Of a stretch of DNA of 35,103 nucleotides, positions 1 to 8,505 are shown one piece after another. The position numbers were made by a program, and so were the translations under genes. Source of the DNA: Allocoleopsis sp036703385 (GTDB taxonomy: Bacteria > Cyanobacteriota > Cyanobacteriia > Cyanobacteriales > Coleofasciculaceae); contig NZ_DATNPA010000049.1 in the NCBI RefSeq assembly GCF_036703385.1, positions 1-35,103 on the forward strand. The letters are read 5' to 3'. Numbering within the stretch: the stretch's first letter is position 1; every line of letters begins with the position of its first letter. The notes under the pieces are model-generated. The model was not told the origin of the DNA. It saw only the letters and a list, made by a program, of their open reading frames with translations, and ran no database searches.

Positions 1-109
1 ACAACCCAGCTTGCAACTCCACCAAGCCATCATTAAAGGGAAACAGGGGTGTCAGTGGATAGTTACATTGAATTACCTTATTCAGATTCTCTTTCGACAG
101 TTCTTGTAG
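1..109 (+). pseudogene. Possible C-terminal gene fragment beside the IS
   Basis: A reading frame is open from base 2 to a TAG at 107-109, giving about 35 residues that end in an aromatic and aliphatic stretch (WIVTLNYLIQILFRQFL). The last base of the stop is the first base of the IS inverted repeat, so the stop may be native or may have been made by the insertion. The minus strand is also open over the same bases, so the coding strand is uncertain. I recognise no family. It could be the true end of a gene lying left of the window, or non-coding DNA. Confidence 0.2.
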
Positions 110-150
110 CCCACATTCCGCAGGTTGCTGGTAGAGTCAGAGGTATTTTT
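109..150 (+). repeat. Left terminal inverted repeat of the IS
   Basis: 42 bp, identical to the reverse complement of 2051-2092. It ends 5 bp before the transposase start codon, so any promoter and ribosome-binding site for the transposase must lie within or overlap the repeat. Confidence 0.85.
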
Positions 151-155
151 AAGGA

Positions 156-1844
156 ATGATTCAACAGCCCGCGGAAATCCAAGTCAAAGACATCGATCAT
201 CTAGGCATAGTTGCAGGCATGATCGACCAGATGGGGTGGGTCGATGCTGTCAATGAAATAGTGGGAGTCCATTCACTCGAACAAGTGAGTACAGGTCAAG
301 TTCTCAAAGCAATGATTCTCAATGGACTAGGCTTCGTGGCAGCCCCGTTGTATCTATTCGGGCAGTTCTTTGAAGGGAAAGCTACGGAACATCTGATTGG
401 AGAGGGAGTCAAGCCAGAACATTTAAACGATGACCGCTTGGGACGAGCTTTGGACAAAATCTACTCGGTGGGAGTGACTCAAGTGTTCACAATCCTGGCG
501 ATGAAAGCAGTAGAACAGTTTGGGGTATCGATGAGAAGCATCCATCTGGACTCCAGTTCATTTCATGTAGATGGAGAGTATCGCTCCGAATCTAGCTCCG
601 ACTCCAGCGTCGCTAGTAGTGAGTTAGAAACTTCAGATGAGTCAATGAATCCCCAAGAGCTTTCTGATCAGGAGCCAAAACCAATTACCATTACCCACGG
701 CTACTCAAGAGACCATAGGCCTGACCTCAAACAGTTCATTATCGATACAATTTGCACCGCCGATGGAGATATACCGTTGTTTTTGCGGGTTGCCGACGGC
801 AATGAAGATGACAAAACCGCCTTTGCCAAACTATTTGAGAAATTTCGGGAGCAATGGACATTTGAAGGGTTATGCGTTGCTGATAGTGCCTTGTACACGG
901 CTGACAACCTCATAGCTATGAAACACCTCAAGTGGCTAACACGAGTGCCTCTGACCTTGGCACAAGCTAAGCAAGTCTTGTTGGAGATTCAAGCCAATGA
1001 ATGGAGAACTAGCAGCCATAAGGGGTATCGTATCGCCGAACGTCGCAGTCATTATGGTGGAGTTGAACAGCGTTGGCTGATTGTTGAAAGTGAACAGCGC
1101 CAACAGGCGGACATCCAACAACTCCACAAGCGTATCGACAAGGAACACTCTTCAAAATCAGCCCAACTCCGACAACTATCAGCACAAGTGTTTGCTTGTC
1201 AACCCGATGCCCAAAAGGCGGCAATCAAGTTTGAGCAATCCTTGAAGTACCACCGTTTGGTAGAACTCAAATTCATTGCTCAACCTCACTATGATAAAGC
1301 TGGTCGTCCTCGTCAAGATGAACAACCTCGTCGCATTACTTATTCTGTTCAAGCCACTCTAGTTCCTCCCCCAGAAGTGATTGAAGTGGAGATGACTCGT
1401 GCCGGTCGGTTTATCCTCGCTACCAATGTTCTGGATGCTACCGAGTTGAGTGCCAATGATGTCCTGCGAGAGTACAAAGACCAACAGAGCAACGAGCGAG
1501 GGTTCCGCTTTCTCAAAGACCCGTTATTCTTCACTTCCAGTGTGTTTGTCAAATCCCCCAAACGAGTCGAAGCTTTGGCAATGATCATGGGACTGTGCCT
1601 ACTGGTCTATTCTTTGGCTCAACGTCAGTTACGTCAGGCGCTACAGCTTGCTGGTGAAGCTATCAAAAATCAAGTTGGCAAGCTGACAAGCCGTCCCACC
1701 TTACGCTGGGTCTTTCAGAGTTTTCAGTCGGTGCATCTGCTGATTATCGATGGCGTGGAGCAGATTACTAATCTGACACCCGAACGACAGAAAATCCTCC
1801 GCTTTTTGGGTACCGAAGCGAGGCGTTATTATCATTCTGGCTGA
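156..1844 (+). CDS. IS1634 family DDE transposase (DUF4277 N-terminus)
   Basis: A 562-residue transposase. The N-terminal ~110 residues (QVKDIDHLGIVAGMIDQMGW onward) resemble the DUF4277 domain of IS1634-type transposases. The DDE catalytic core is visible: Asp132 in HLDSSSFHVDG, Asp243 in LCVADSALYT, and Glu447 in the Y-(2)-R/E-(3)-like segment YKDQQSNERGFRFLKDP. A Ser/Asp/Glu-rich insert (about 143-175) separates the first Asp from the rest and is probably a flexible loop. The length is normal for the family and there is no frameshift. The start at 156 lies immediately inside the left inverted repeat. It should catalyse cut-and-paste transposition of the surrounding element. The family call is from motif recognition; the exact IS name would need a database comparison. 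Confidence 0.9.
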   Translation: MIQQPAEIQVKDIDHLGIVAGMIDQMGWVDAVNEIVGVHSLEQVSTGQVLKAMILNGLGFVAAPLYLFGQFFEGKATEHLIGEGVKPEHLNDDRLGRALDKIYSVGVTQVFTILAMKAVEQFGVSMRSIHLDSSSFHVDGEYRSESSSDSSVASSELETSDESMNPQELSDQEPKPITITHGYSRDHRPDLKQFIIDTICTADGDIPLFLRVADGNEDDKTAFAKLFEKFREQWTFEGLCVADSALYTADNLIAMKHLKWLTRVPLTLAQAKQVLLEIQANEWRTSSHKGYRIAERRSHYGGVEQRWLIVESEQRQQADIQQLHKRIDKEHSSKSAQLRQLSAQVFACQPDAQKAAIKFEQSLKYHRLVELKFIAQPHYDKAGRPRQDEQPRRITYSVQATLVPPPEVIEVEMTRAGRFILATNVLDATELSANDVLREYKDQQSNERGFRFLKDPLFFTSSVFVKSPKRVEALAMIMGLCLLVYSLAQRQLRQALQLAGEAIKNQVGKLTSRPTLRWVFQSFQSVHLLIIDGVEQITNLTPERQKILRFLGTEARRYYHSG

Positions 1845-2050
1845 GTCGGTGACTTGAGCTGATTGGGCTGTAGTTGAATCTGTCGCTATTTTTGTGCCAC
1901 AACATTGGCTCACTAATTACAGTTATCTTTTCTTGGCTTTTGATGCCTTCATTGGAGTCAACAGCCGAGTCTTCTTGATTATTTTTATCAAAAATCTACC
2001 AGAACAGTCTTTTGCGATCGCCTCCCAGGAAAAAACTGTCTGGAGTCTTG

Positions 2051-2092
2051 AAAAATACCTCTGACTCTACCAGCAACCTGCGGAATGTGGGC
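2051..2092 (-). repeat. Right terminal inverted repeat of the IS
   Basis: 42 bp, a perfect inverted copy of 109-150. About 200 bp without a gene separates it from the transposase stop. Just outside it lies a HIP1 site and a small palindrome (2108-2113 / 2117-2122, TGCCCC-TTT-GGGGCA), a common cyanobacterial interspersed repeat, which may help end the minus-strand gene that stops at 2130. Confidence 0.85.
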
Positions 2093-2129
2093 GCGATCGC
2101 TACGCGCTGCCCCTTTGGGGCAATCGCCG

Positions 2130-3296
2130 TTAAGCTACCCAGTACCAACAAGCAAACAGAAGAGCAAAGCGTACAAGCATTACAGCGAATAAGCCTAGAA
2201 TGAGGTATCCCCAACGGGGATGACTGGCAAATAACCAGCCCAGGGCTAAGGCGATCGACACGATTCCGTAAACGTAGCGGCTGACGGAACTGAGAGAGCC
2301 AGTCGCTAAAATGATTCCTAGGGAACAAAAACCATAGGCCAGAGCAACAGGGGGAAGCTTGGCGCGTAAGTACCATAACAAATAACCCCCACCCCAAAAC
2401 GTAACCAATCTCAGCAAGTTTTCCTCGTCCAGCTTAAAAGCCCTTGCCAATACCCTCAACCAACTCGGATGCTGCCATTTCCAGGCTTGTTGTACATGAA
2501 CGAAGGCTAATGGGTCTGCAAAATCAATCGCGCAATACAAACTGAATAAGAGCAGTCCACCCATCGCCACACAACCAGCGCTGTAAGCCATAGTCGGTCT
2601 TTTTTCCTTCCACGCCACGAGCAGAAAGGCCGGAATCAGCGCCACCCCTGTTGACCGAGTGGCAGTTGCAAGTATTCCCCACAAAGCCGCCTTTGCATAC
2701 TGACCCTGATCGAACGATCGCAAAGCGGCGGTTGTGACCAACAGAAACAATCCTTCAGAGTAAACTACCGTTCCATATAAGGAAAATGGACACCAAGCCA
2801 GCACGGCTATTGCCCACCTTGCCACACTGACGCTGTAGCGCTCTTTTGCCCAACGGTACAACAACCACAGCGCACCTAGCAAGGCTAAATTATTGACCAA
2901 TATGCCTGCTACTTGAGACGGCAAGCCGAGGCTCATCACCGCCCGGATGGCTAAGGGAAACAGGGGAAAGAAGGCAATGGAGTGGTATTTTCCATCCTGG
3001 GCATAGTCGTATCCTAGAGTGGCAATTTTTCGATACCAGGCTCCATCCCAGTGAGCAAAAAGGTTCCAGCTACTTTGGGGAATGAAGCCGGGAGTATAAT
3101 CCAGGGGCAGCACACCGCTATGAGTGACCGGTGAGATATCACTGACTGGAGCGAGTAGTTGCATCGCAACGACGATGACGAGTCGGCTCAGCAGCCACAT
3201 GGTAATGACAAAAATCAACCCCTCCGCCCAGGCTTGGGTCTTGAGCCTGACATTGAAACCATGTGTTTCCCCCGGCTCTATGGTTTTCATACTCAA
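2130..3296 (-). CDS. PIG-V-like integral membrane mannosyltransferase
   Basis: 388 residues and strongly hydrophobic, with about eight to ten membrane segments, the first near 26-48. Family-type motifs for the Mannosyl_trans2/PIG-V (GT-C) group are present: WDGAWYRKIA (83-92) in the first long loop, carrying the Asp typical of GT-C enzymes, then AFFPLFP (108-114), YSEGLF, and ATRSTGV. In eukaryotes PIG-V adds a mannose from dolichol-phosphate-mannose to the GPI anchor. Bacterial homologues presumably transfer a sugar from a polyprenyl carrier to an envelope glycan or lipid; the substrate here is unknown. The neighbours are an IS downstream and a membrane pentapeptide gene upstream in the same direction (94-bp gap). 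The start could be Met1 or Met3; there is no strong Shine-Dalgarno sequence. Confidence 0.75.
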   Translation of the reverse strand: MSMKTIEPGETHGFNVRLKTQAWAEGLIFVITMWLLSRLVIVVAMQLLAPVSDISPVTHSGVLPLDYTPGFIPQSSWNLFAHWDGAWYRKIATLGYDYAQDGKYHSIAFFPLFPLAIRAVMSLGLPSQVAGILVNNLALLGALWLLYRWAKERYSVSVARWAIAVLAWCPFSLYGTVVYSEGLFLLVTTAALRSFDQGQYAKAALWGILATATRSTGVALIPAFLLVAWKEKRPTMAYSAGCVAMGGLLLFSLYCAIDFADPLAFVHVQQAWKWQHPSWLRVLARAFKLDEENLLRLVTFWGGGYLLWYLRAKLPPVALAYGFCSLGIILATGSLSSVSRYVYGIVSIALALGWLFASHPRWGYLILGLFAVMLVRFALLFACWYWVA

Positions 3297-3390
3297 GAAT
3301 TGGGATTTTTGCTCACAGGCTCAGCGGCAAGCCCTGTGAAAATTTTAAGCCAATAATACTAAAGATAGATGCATCGAATCATTAAAATCT

Positions 3391-4704
3391 CTAACGACCC
3401 AATTTATTAGGAAGTCCGTCGCAACCACCGGGAATCGTCCTGCGAGAACGCTCCCCACACCAGTAACAGAAGTATTTGCGCTGTTCTTCATCCAGCCGCT
3501 GCACGTCTGTAAAATTAGCATTTTCCACCACCGCGCCCGTGTGTGCTCCCGTGTTGTAGTCGGGGCGTTTGGTACGGCTACGGGGACTGGCGGTTTCCAG
3601 TGAACCATAAAACAGGCGAACTCCCTTCATATCGGCACTCGAAAGGTTGGCTTCGTACAAAACCGTTCGTGACAGGTTAGCTTTGACTAAATCGCAACCA
3701 CTGAGATTGGCTCTCACCATATTCGCCTCACTCAATTCCGTCCAGCGCAGGTCTGTCCCCGACAAATCGGCTCCAGCTAACATAATATTCAGGTCAATCA
3801 CGCGCACCCCTCTTTCCCGATCTTCCTGGTAACCTCCGTTGCCATCGAGGATGGGACGTCCCAAGTGGGTATCTCGTTTCAGGGGTGTTAACAATCGAGA
3901 TTGGGACAAAAACCGCAGAACTTTTGCTTTACCTAGGGCATCGACACTACCCAATATGGCAGCAGTGCGTCCTTCGGAAAATGCCCGTTCTTGAGGCCAA
4001 TCTTCGAGCAACCCTTCATCATCCAAAGCTAAGTCACAGACACCCTGAAAGTAAGCATCAATGGTTTGCTGTTGGGTAATAATGTTTTGCTGAATGGTCA
4101 AGTCTTTAGAAATAACATACTGTCGCCATGCAATATAAACGGCAAGGACGGCAATTAAAATCTGCCCCAAGGCTCCCGTCCATTCAGCCAACGAACCAAA
4201 CGAGTCGGAGTCGATGCTCTTGAGGACTTGCTCAAAGCGCTTAGTAATACCCGTCAGGGACGCCAAACCCACGATCGCAGCGATAATTCCAAAGACAGCC
4301 ACCAATTGCGATCGCTCTTCCGGAGATAGCGTCTGAATTAGCGATCGCTTCAAAGGAGGCCAAAGCACGGGTATCGATAGCAACAACGTGACAATCGCTC
4401 CCGACATGCCAACCCAGAAGTTATTAATCGATAACCCCAGAATCAGAATTGCGATCGCTACAAAGATAATCCAGGGAAGCGGCGATGGGGCTATAGTCTG
4501 ATGAATACTCTGTGAGTTGCTGCGACTCGATAGCGGCAGGATCGACAGCGGATTTGGCTCCTGAGGTGGCGTCATTTCTGCCGGAGACTGGTCCAGAGGG
4601 ACAGGATTTAAGGCGGTACCATAGTCACTGGTACCATTTGGATGATCGGTCGGTGGACTGGACTGAGGAGGATTGGGCTGATTTGTCATCGTGTTCCCAG
4701 ACAA
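3391..4704 (-). CDS. Membrane-anchored pentapeptide repeat protein with C-terminal Cys motif
   Basis: 437 residues. Order: a Pro/Ser-rich disordered N-terminus (1-75); membrane helices at about 78-98, 99-117, 135-152 and 178-193; a helical region (200-300); a short pentapeptide-repeat block (about 308-368, e.g. ADLSG, ANLSG, ANLSR, ANLSS); a spacer; and a C-terminal motif ending the protein with three Cys (CYWC at 413-416 and GGC at 426-428), followed by GLPNKLGR. Pentapeptide repeats form right-handed beta-helices. The CxxC...C tail suggests metal or redox binding, which is inference. The start may be Met1 (4704) or Met6 (4689). Gene direction matches the mannosyltransferase downstream. Confidence 0.8.
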   Translation of the reverse strand: MSGNTMTNQPNPPQSSPPTDHPNGTSDYGTALNPVPLDQSPAEMTPPQEPNPLSILPLSSRSNSQSIHQTIAPSPLPWIIFVAIAILILGLSINNFWVGMSGAIVTLLLSIPVLWPPLKRSLIQTLSPEERSQLVAVFGIIAAIVGLASLTGITKRFEQVLKSIDSDSFGSLAEWTGALGQILIAVLAVYIAWRQYVISKDLTIQQNIITQQQTIDAYFQGVCDLALDDEGLLEDWPQERAFSEGRTAAILGSVDALGKAKVLRFLSQSRLLTPLKRDTHLGRPILDGNGGYQEDRERGVRVIDLNIMLAGADLSGTDLRWTELSEANMVRANLSGCDLVKANLSRTVLYEANLSSADMKGVRLFYGSLETASPRSRTKRPDYNTGAHTGAVVENANFTDVQRLDEEQRKYFCYWCGERSRRTIPGGCDGLPNKLGR

Positions 4705-5288
4705 ATAGACGGTGTGGAATACAACGCCATAGATTTACTTAAAAATTTTAACGAAGCCAGAATTTAGCACAGTGCCAGACAATCAACTTCCGATTCTCGG
4801 CTCTCTATCCCTCTTCTCAGTTATGCGTGTGTACATCAGAATAACCTAACCCCCAACTCCTTCCCACCTCTCCCTAGCAGTATCCTTTTAGGAAAGGGAA
4901 AAGGAATAATGTTTTTAACTGGAAGGGGAGTAAGAATCAAAGCCTCTCTTCTTTTAGGCTATGCTTTACCCATAAGTCCCGCAATTCTATAGGGGCGTTA
5001 GCGTTGCGGTAGCGAGGAACGAGCGTCAACATTCGGGCGATTAATTTAGCTGCTTGACTTAGATTTTTGTATCCGAATGCTTCGCCCTTGGACGCGATCG
5101 CACCCTCAGAGGAGAGAGGTTTTCCAGAGAGGTCAGAGTACACCGCGTCCCATCGAAAAAGGCTATGCATTTTTTTAGCGGCTAGTCAATAATAGTATTT
5201 TAATTTTTATTGATAAAGTGCAAATACCATGTATGTTCTCTGTGTCTCTGTGGTTTAATCCTAACCTCAATTTTTGTAGCACTCACCC
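4705..5288. other. Gene-poor spacer with degenerate repeats
   Basis: A 584-bp gap between divergently transcribed genes. 4846-4880 is pyrimidine-rich with a CTAACCCCCAACTCC tract of the kind scattered in cyanobacterial genomes. 4997-5030 holds a GTTAGCGTTGCGGTAGCGAG segment that looks like another interspersed repeat, and a HIP1 site lies at 5095-5102. A 77-codon minus-strand frame (4937-5170) crosses these repeats and is probably not a gene. Promoters for the pentapeptide gene (minus) and the reductase gene (plus) should lie at the two ends; no clear consensus could be picked. Confidence 0.5.
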
Positions 5289-6164
5289 ATGAAAAAGCTC
5301 TTAGTTACAGGTGCCAGTGGTTTCTTGGGATGGAACCTTTGTCAGATAGCCAAACAAGAATGGGATATTTATGGCACGTCTTTTTCACACGCGATAGAAA
5401 TTCCAGATATCATTTCGCTGAACGTTGACTTAAGAGATTTTGAGGAACTCAAGCGCATCTTTCAGGAAATTCAGCCCGATGCCGTTATCCATACAGCCGC
5501 GCAGTCCAGTCCTAATGTTTGTCAACGCAATCCGGAGGAGTCCCATGCGATTAATGTAACGGCCTCGTGTAATCTTGCAGGGCTTTGTGCGGATTATTCT
5601 ATACCTTGTGCTTTTACTTCAACTGACTTAGTTTTTAATGGATTAAATGCTCCTTATAAAGAAACAGACTCTGTGTCTCCTGTCAACTTATATGGGGAGC
5701 AAAAAGTCATGGCAGAGGAAGGGATGTTAGATCGTTATCCAATGACGGCTGTTTGCCGGATGCCATTAATGTTTGGGGTAGCTGCACCTCCGGCTCAAAG
5801 TTTCATGCAGCCATTTATTCAAACGTTGAGAGAGGAAAAAGAGCTAAGTTTATTCACTGATGAATTTCGCACTCCTGCCAGTGGAACAACGGCAGCTAAG
5901 GGGCTTTTATTAGCATTGGAGAGGGTGAATGGGCGTATTCATCTAGGTGGTAAAGAAAGGATGTCGCGTTATGATTTTGGGCAATTATTAGTAGAGGTGT
6001 TTGAACTGCCGAGTGAAGGGTTGAAAGGTTGTCGGCAAGCGGATGTGAAAATGGCGGCATCAAGACCTCCCGATGTTTCTTTGGATAGTTCAATGGCGTT
6101 TAATTTAGGATATGCGCCGTTATCGTTGCGGGAGGAACTAGAGGCGTTACGGGGTAAGGTGTAA
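5289..6164 (+). CDS. RmlD-like NAD(P)-dependent sugar-nucleotide reductase (SDR)
   Basis: 291 residues. An extended short-chain dehydrogenase: TGASGFLG (7-14) is the Rossmann dinucleotide loop, D47/D50 follow strand 2, STD (111-113) supplies the catalytic Ser/Thr, and Y135GEQK139 is the YxxxK pair. The overall pattern (DAVIHTAAQSSPNVC, NPEESHAINV, STDLVF-G, Y-E-D-V-P-LYG) fits the RmlD/dTDP-4-dehydrorhamnose reductase branch. RmlD makes dTDP-L-rhamnose for surface polysaccharide; the exact substrate here is not shown and no rmlA, B or C lies nearby. The start ATG is chosen because MKKLLVTGASG is canonical. The gene stands alone: the next gene is a minus-strand tRNA. Confidence 0.8.
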   Translation: MKKLLVTGASGFLGWNLCQIAKQEWDIYGTSFSHAIEIPDIISLNVDLRDFEELKRIFQEIQPDAVIHTAAQSSPNVCQRNPEESHAINVTASCNLAGLCADYSIPCAFTSTDLVFNGLNAPYKETDSVSPVNLYGEQKVMAEEGMLDRYPMTAVCRMPLMFGVAAPPAQSFMQPFIQTLREEKELSLFTDEFRTPASGTTAAKGLLLALERVNGRIHLGGKERMSRYDFGQLLVEVFELPSEGLKGCRQADVKMAASRPPDVSLDSSMAFNLGYAPLSLREELEALRGKV

Positions 6165-6498
6165 TATTCTGCCCTGCCCACCTTCTTAGCTTAAATTTAA
6201 ATACAGCAGAGATACGGTAGTTAACTTTCAAGCCTCTAACGTTGACTTAAACTTAGCACTAAGCTGTTGTTGTATACGCCTCCATCCCGACACAAGAGCA
6301 TACTAAATTGCGATCGCTCAGTTCAAGCAGGCAGCCTTGTTCTCCCAAAACGGCGCTACATGAGAGAGCTAGTCCACAGTGAACTGCCAGCTAGAGCTGA
6401 ATTCAAAATTCCAGCCTACATTGAGGCTCAGGAATATAATGAATCTCAGCGATGCCAATGCGTCACTGACGACTAGTAATTAATAAATCTAAAATCAG
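6165..6498. other. Spacer between reductase gene and tRNA-His
   Basis: No supported gene. A TTG-initiated 69-codon plus-strand frame (6267-6476) contains a HIP1 site, matches no family I know and has no ribosome-binding site. Termination signals for the reductase gene and for the minus-strand tRNA are expected here, but no convincing hairpin with a T-run was seen. Confidence 0.4.
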
Positions 6499-6572
6499 GG
6501 CGAACGATGGGACTTGAACCCACGAATGGTGGTACCACAAACCACTGCCTTAACCACTTGGCTACGCTCGCC
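6499..6572 (-). tRNA. tRNA-His(GUG)
   Basis: On the minus strand the sequence folds as a cloverleaf. The acceptor stem GCGAGCG pairs with CGUUCGC, and there is an extra encoded G at position -1 opposite C73, the hallmark of tRNA-His. The D-stem is GCC/GGC, the anticodon stem GUGGU/ACCAC with loop UUGUGGU and anticodon GUG (window 6536-6538), and the T-arm has a UUCGAAU loop. The 3' CCA is not encoded, as is common in cyanobacteria. Length is 74 nt with G-1. Confidence 0.97.
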
Positions 6573-6709
6573 ATTGCGTTAATTAGTATAGCATCTAGGT
6601 GGGTCGTCAAGCTACTGTTCCTCAAAAATTTTCTCTTACTTGCTGATCTAAGCTGGAACTCCACGGTTAAAAGATGTAGTCATAGCAGATAATAGGGTTC
6701 CCAAGGAAA

Positions 6710-7090
6710 ATGAAGTTTCTACAGGTTGTTGCAGCCATAGGTGGAGTAGCTCTCGTGGGGCTGGGGGTGTCGATGGCATTGACAAATCCCGATAAGGATG
6801 CATACAAGCAGTACGCGGTTGAGATGTTGACAACCTATCTCAAAGACGAAGCCTGTACGCAGGCCCCTAGCGTCTTCGGGAATGCCCTCCGCAGTCAATG
6901 TAAATCACTCGTGGACACAGGACGCCCACAAATCGAGCAAATTATTGCTCAATCGACACAGCAACAAAACTTTATTTTTTTCAGTATTTATCGTACCAAT
7001 TTAGAGATTGGCCCCTTCATACCGGCCTATCATTTTGAAACCTTGGCAGTTTTTCAAAAGTTTTACATCTATCGAGCGGAGGAAAAGTAA
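6710..7090 (+). CDS. DUF4359 domain protein
   Basis: 126 residues. One N-terminal hydrophobic segment (about 4-24, MKFLQVVAAIGGVALVGLGV) could be a membrane anchor or uncleaved signal, followed by a mostly hydrophilic domain with the DUF4359 pattern: ALTNPDKDAY, AVEMLTTYLKDEAC, QCKSLVDTGRPQI and FSIYRTNLEIG. Two conserved Cys (49 and 64) may form a disulphide if the domain is exported. The function is unknown. It lies 41 bp upstream of the kinase-GUN4 gene on the same strand, so co-transcription is likely. Confidence 0.85.
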   Translation: MKFLQVVAAIGGVALVGLGVSMALTNPDKDAYKQYAVEMLTTYLKDEACTQAPSVFGNALRSQCKSLVDTGRPQIEQIIAQSTQQQNFIFFSIYRTNLEIGPFIPAYHFETLAVFQKFYIYRAEEK

Positions 7091-7131
7091 TACTAAGAGC
7101 TATAGGCAATGGGTTAAACGGCAATATTGTA

Positions 7132-8505
7132 ATGGCTTACTGTGTTACTCCTGGATGTCTCGCCCCTCAAAACCCCGACTCAGCTCGATTTTGTTTCAGT
7201 TGTGGTTCTAAGTTATGCCTGAAGGAGCGATATCGTGCGATTCAACCCATTGGTTCTGGTGGATTTGGCAGAACCTTTTTAGCGGTGGATGAGGACATTC
7301 CCTCCAAGCCCCGTTGTGTGATTAAGCAACTCTACCTTCAAAGTCTAAGTAGTTTAGTGTCTAAAAAAGCCACTGAACTATTTCAGCAAGAGGCTGTTCG
7401 CTTGGATGAACTGGGTAAACATCCTCAAATCCCTACGCTGTGGGCGCACTTTGAACAGAATCGGCAGCTATATCTCGTCCAAGAGTTGATTAATGGACAA
7501 ACTCTTAAGCAAGAATTAGAGAACAAAGGGGGTTACAACGAAATACAGATTTGGGAGTTATTGCAAGATTTGTTGCCAGTTCTGCAATATATCCATGCCC
7601 ATAAAGTGATTCACCGGGACATCAAGCCCGCCAACATTATCCATCGTCGTGAGGATAATAAGTTTGTTTTGATTGATTTTGGTGTGGCTAAACTTCTCTC
7701 GAATACAGCCCTGTTACAAACGGGAACGATTACTGGTAGTCCGGAATATATGCCACCCGAACAGATTAAGGGAAGAGTCTTTCCCGCGAGTGACCTCTAT
7801 AGTTTAGGCGTAACCTGTATCCACATGTTAACAGAGGTGCCACCTCTGGATATGTTTGATTCGATTAACGGCTGTTGGGTATGGCGTGATTTCTTGCTAC
7901 CGGAAAAACAGGTAAGCGATCGGTTGGGCAAAATTCTCGATAAGCTATTACAAAATACGATCAAAGACCGCTTTCAATCTGCCGATGAGGCGTTACAGGT
8001 ACTCAAGCCAACGGCTGGAACATCGTCTTCCTTTAGGCAACGGACTGGCAGTCAGACCTTACTTTCAGAAGCAGGAATTGACTACACCCCTCTCCAGAAT
8101 TTGTTGAGCCGAAACAAATGGAAAGAGGCGGACCAACAAACGTGGATTCTTCTTTGTCAGGCGTTAGGCAAGCGATTGGGTTATTACCTGACCAGCGGCG
8201 ATATTGAAAAATTGCCCTGTGAGGATTTGTGGATCATTGACAAGCTTTGGGTCAAGTACAGTAATAATCGCTTTGGCCTCAGTGTCCAGAAATATATCTA
8301 CGAAGACGTAGGAAAAGATTATCCTAGTTTTTGCGATCGCGTCGGTTGGCCTATTCACAATCCTCCGGATCTTGATTCCTTACTTAAATTCAATCTGAGA
8401 GCGCCGATGGGGCATCTCCCCTCGCGTCGATGGGTTGGTGGCTATTCTTGGTGGCGTCACGCCAGTATTTTAGCAGAGAAACTTGAAGAATGCGGCATTA
8501 CTTAG
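7132..8505 (+). CDS. Ser/Thr protein kinase with N-terminal zinc ribbon and C-terminal GUN4 domain
   Basis: 457 residues in three parts. (1) A short Cys cluster C4, C9, C21, C24 that looks like a zinc ribbon. (2) A complete Hanks-type kinase: G-loop GSGGFGRTF from 41, Lys65 in CVIKQL, HRDIKPANI with Asp163, DFG at 182-184, and a PPE variant of the APE motif at 208-210. (3) A GUN4 domain (about 318-455) with WKEADQQT, GDIEKLPCEDLWIIDKLW, YSNNRFGLSVQKYIY, and the closing RAPMGHLPSRRW. GUN4 binds protoporphyrin IX and Mg-protoporphyrin and stimulates Mg-chelatase, so the fusion suggests a kinase responding to tetrapyrrole. No transmembrane helix is seen. The ATG start is supported by the conserved MAYC-type beginning. 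Confidence 0.93.
   Translation: MAYCVTPGCLAPQNPDSARFCFSCGSKLCLKERYRAIQPIGSGGFGRTFLAVDEDIPSKPRCVIKQLYLQSLSSLVSKKATELFQQEAVRLDELGKHPQIPTLWAHFEQNRQLYLVQELINGQTLKQELENKGGYNEIQIWELLQDLLPVLQYIHAHKVIHRDIKPANIIHRREDNKFVLIDFGVAKLLSNTALLQTGTITGSPEYMPPEQIKGRVFPASDLYSLGVTCIHMLTEVPPLDMFDSINGCWVWRDFLLPEKQVSDRLGKILDKLLQNTIKDRFQSADEALQVLKPTAGTSSSFRQRTGSQTLLSEAGIDYTPLQNLLSRNKWKEADQQTWILLCQALGKRLGYYLTSGDIEKLPCEDLWIIDKLWVKYSNNRFGLSVQKYIYEDVGKDYPSFCDRVGWPIHNPPDLDSLLKFNLRAPMGHLPSRRWVGGYSWWRHASILAEKLEECGIT

Larger units (their letters stand above)
109..2092 (+). mobile_element. Intact IS1634-like insertion sequence
   Basis: A 1984-bp element holding one full transposase gene, bounded by two identical inverted repeats of 42 bp (109-150 and 2051-2092). 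The outer tip reads GCCCACATTCCGCAGG and the other end is its exact reverse complement. No direct target-site duplication is visible outside the tips: the left flank ends TTCTTGTA and the right begins GCGATCGC. The exact outer boundary could therefore be a few bases different, or the element may have recombined. Perfect repeats and an unbroken transposase suggest recent activity. It sits 37 bp beyond the stop codon of the minus-strand mannosyltransferase gene. Confidence 0.85.

Noticed and set aside
4937..5170. 77-codon minus-strand frame
   Set aside because: It runs through interspersed repeats and a HIP1 site, has no recognisable domain and no ribosome-binding site.
6267..6476. 69-codon plus-strand frame with TTG start
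   Set aside because: No family, no ribosome-binding site, and it lies in a spacer ahead of a minus-strand tRNA.
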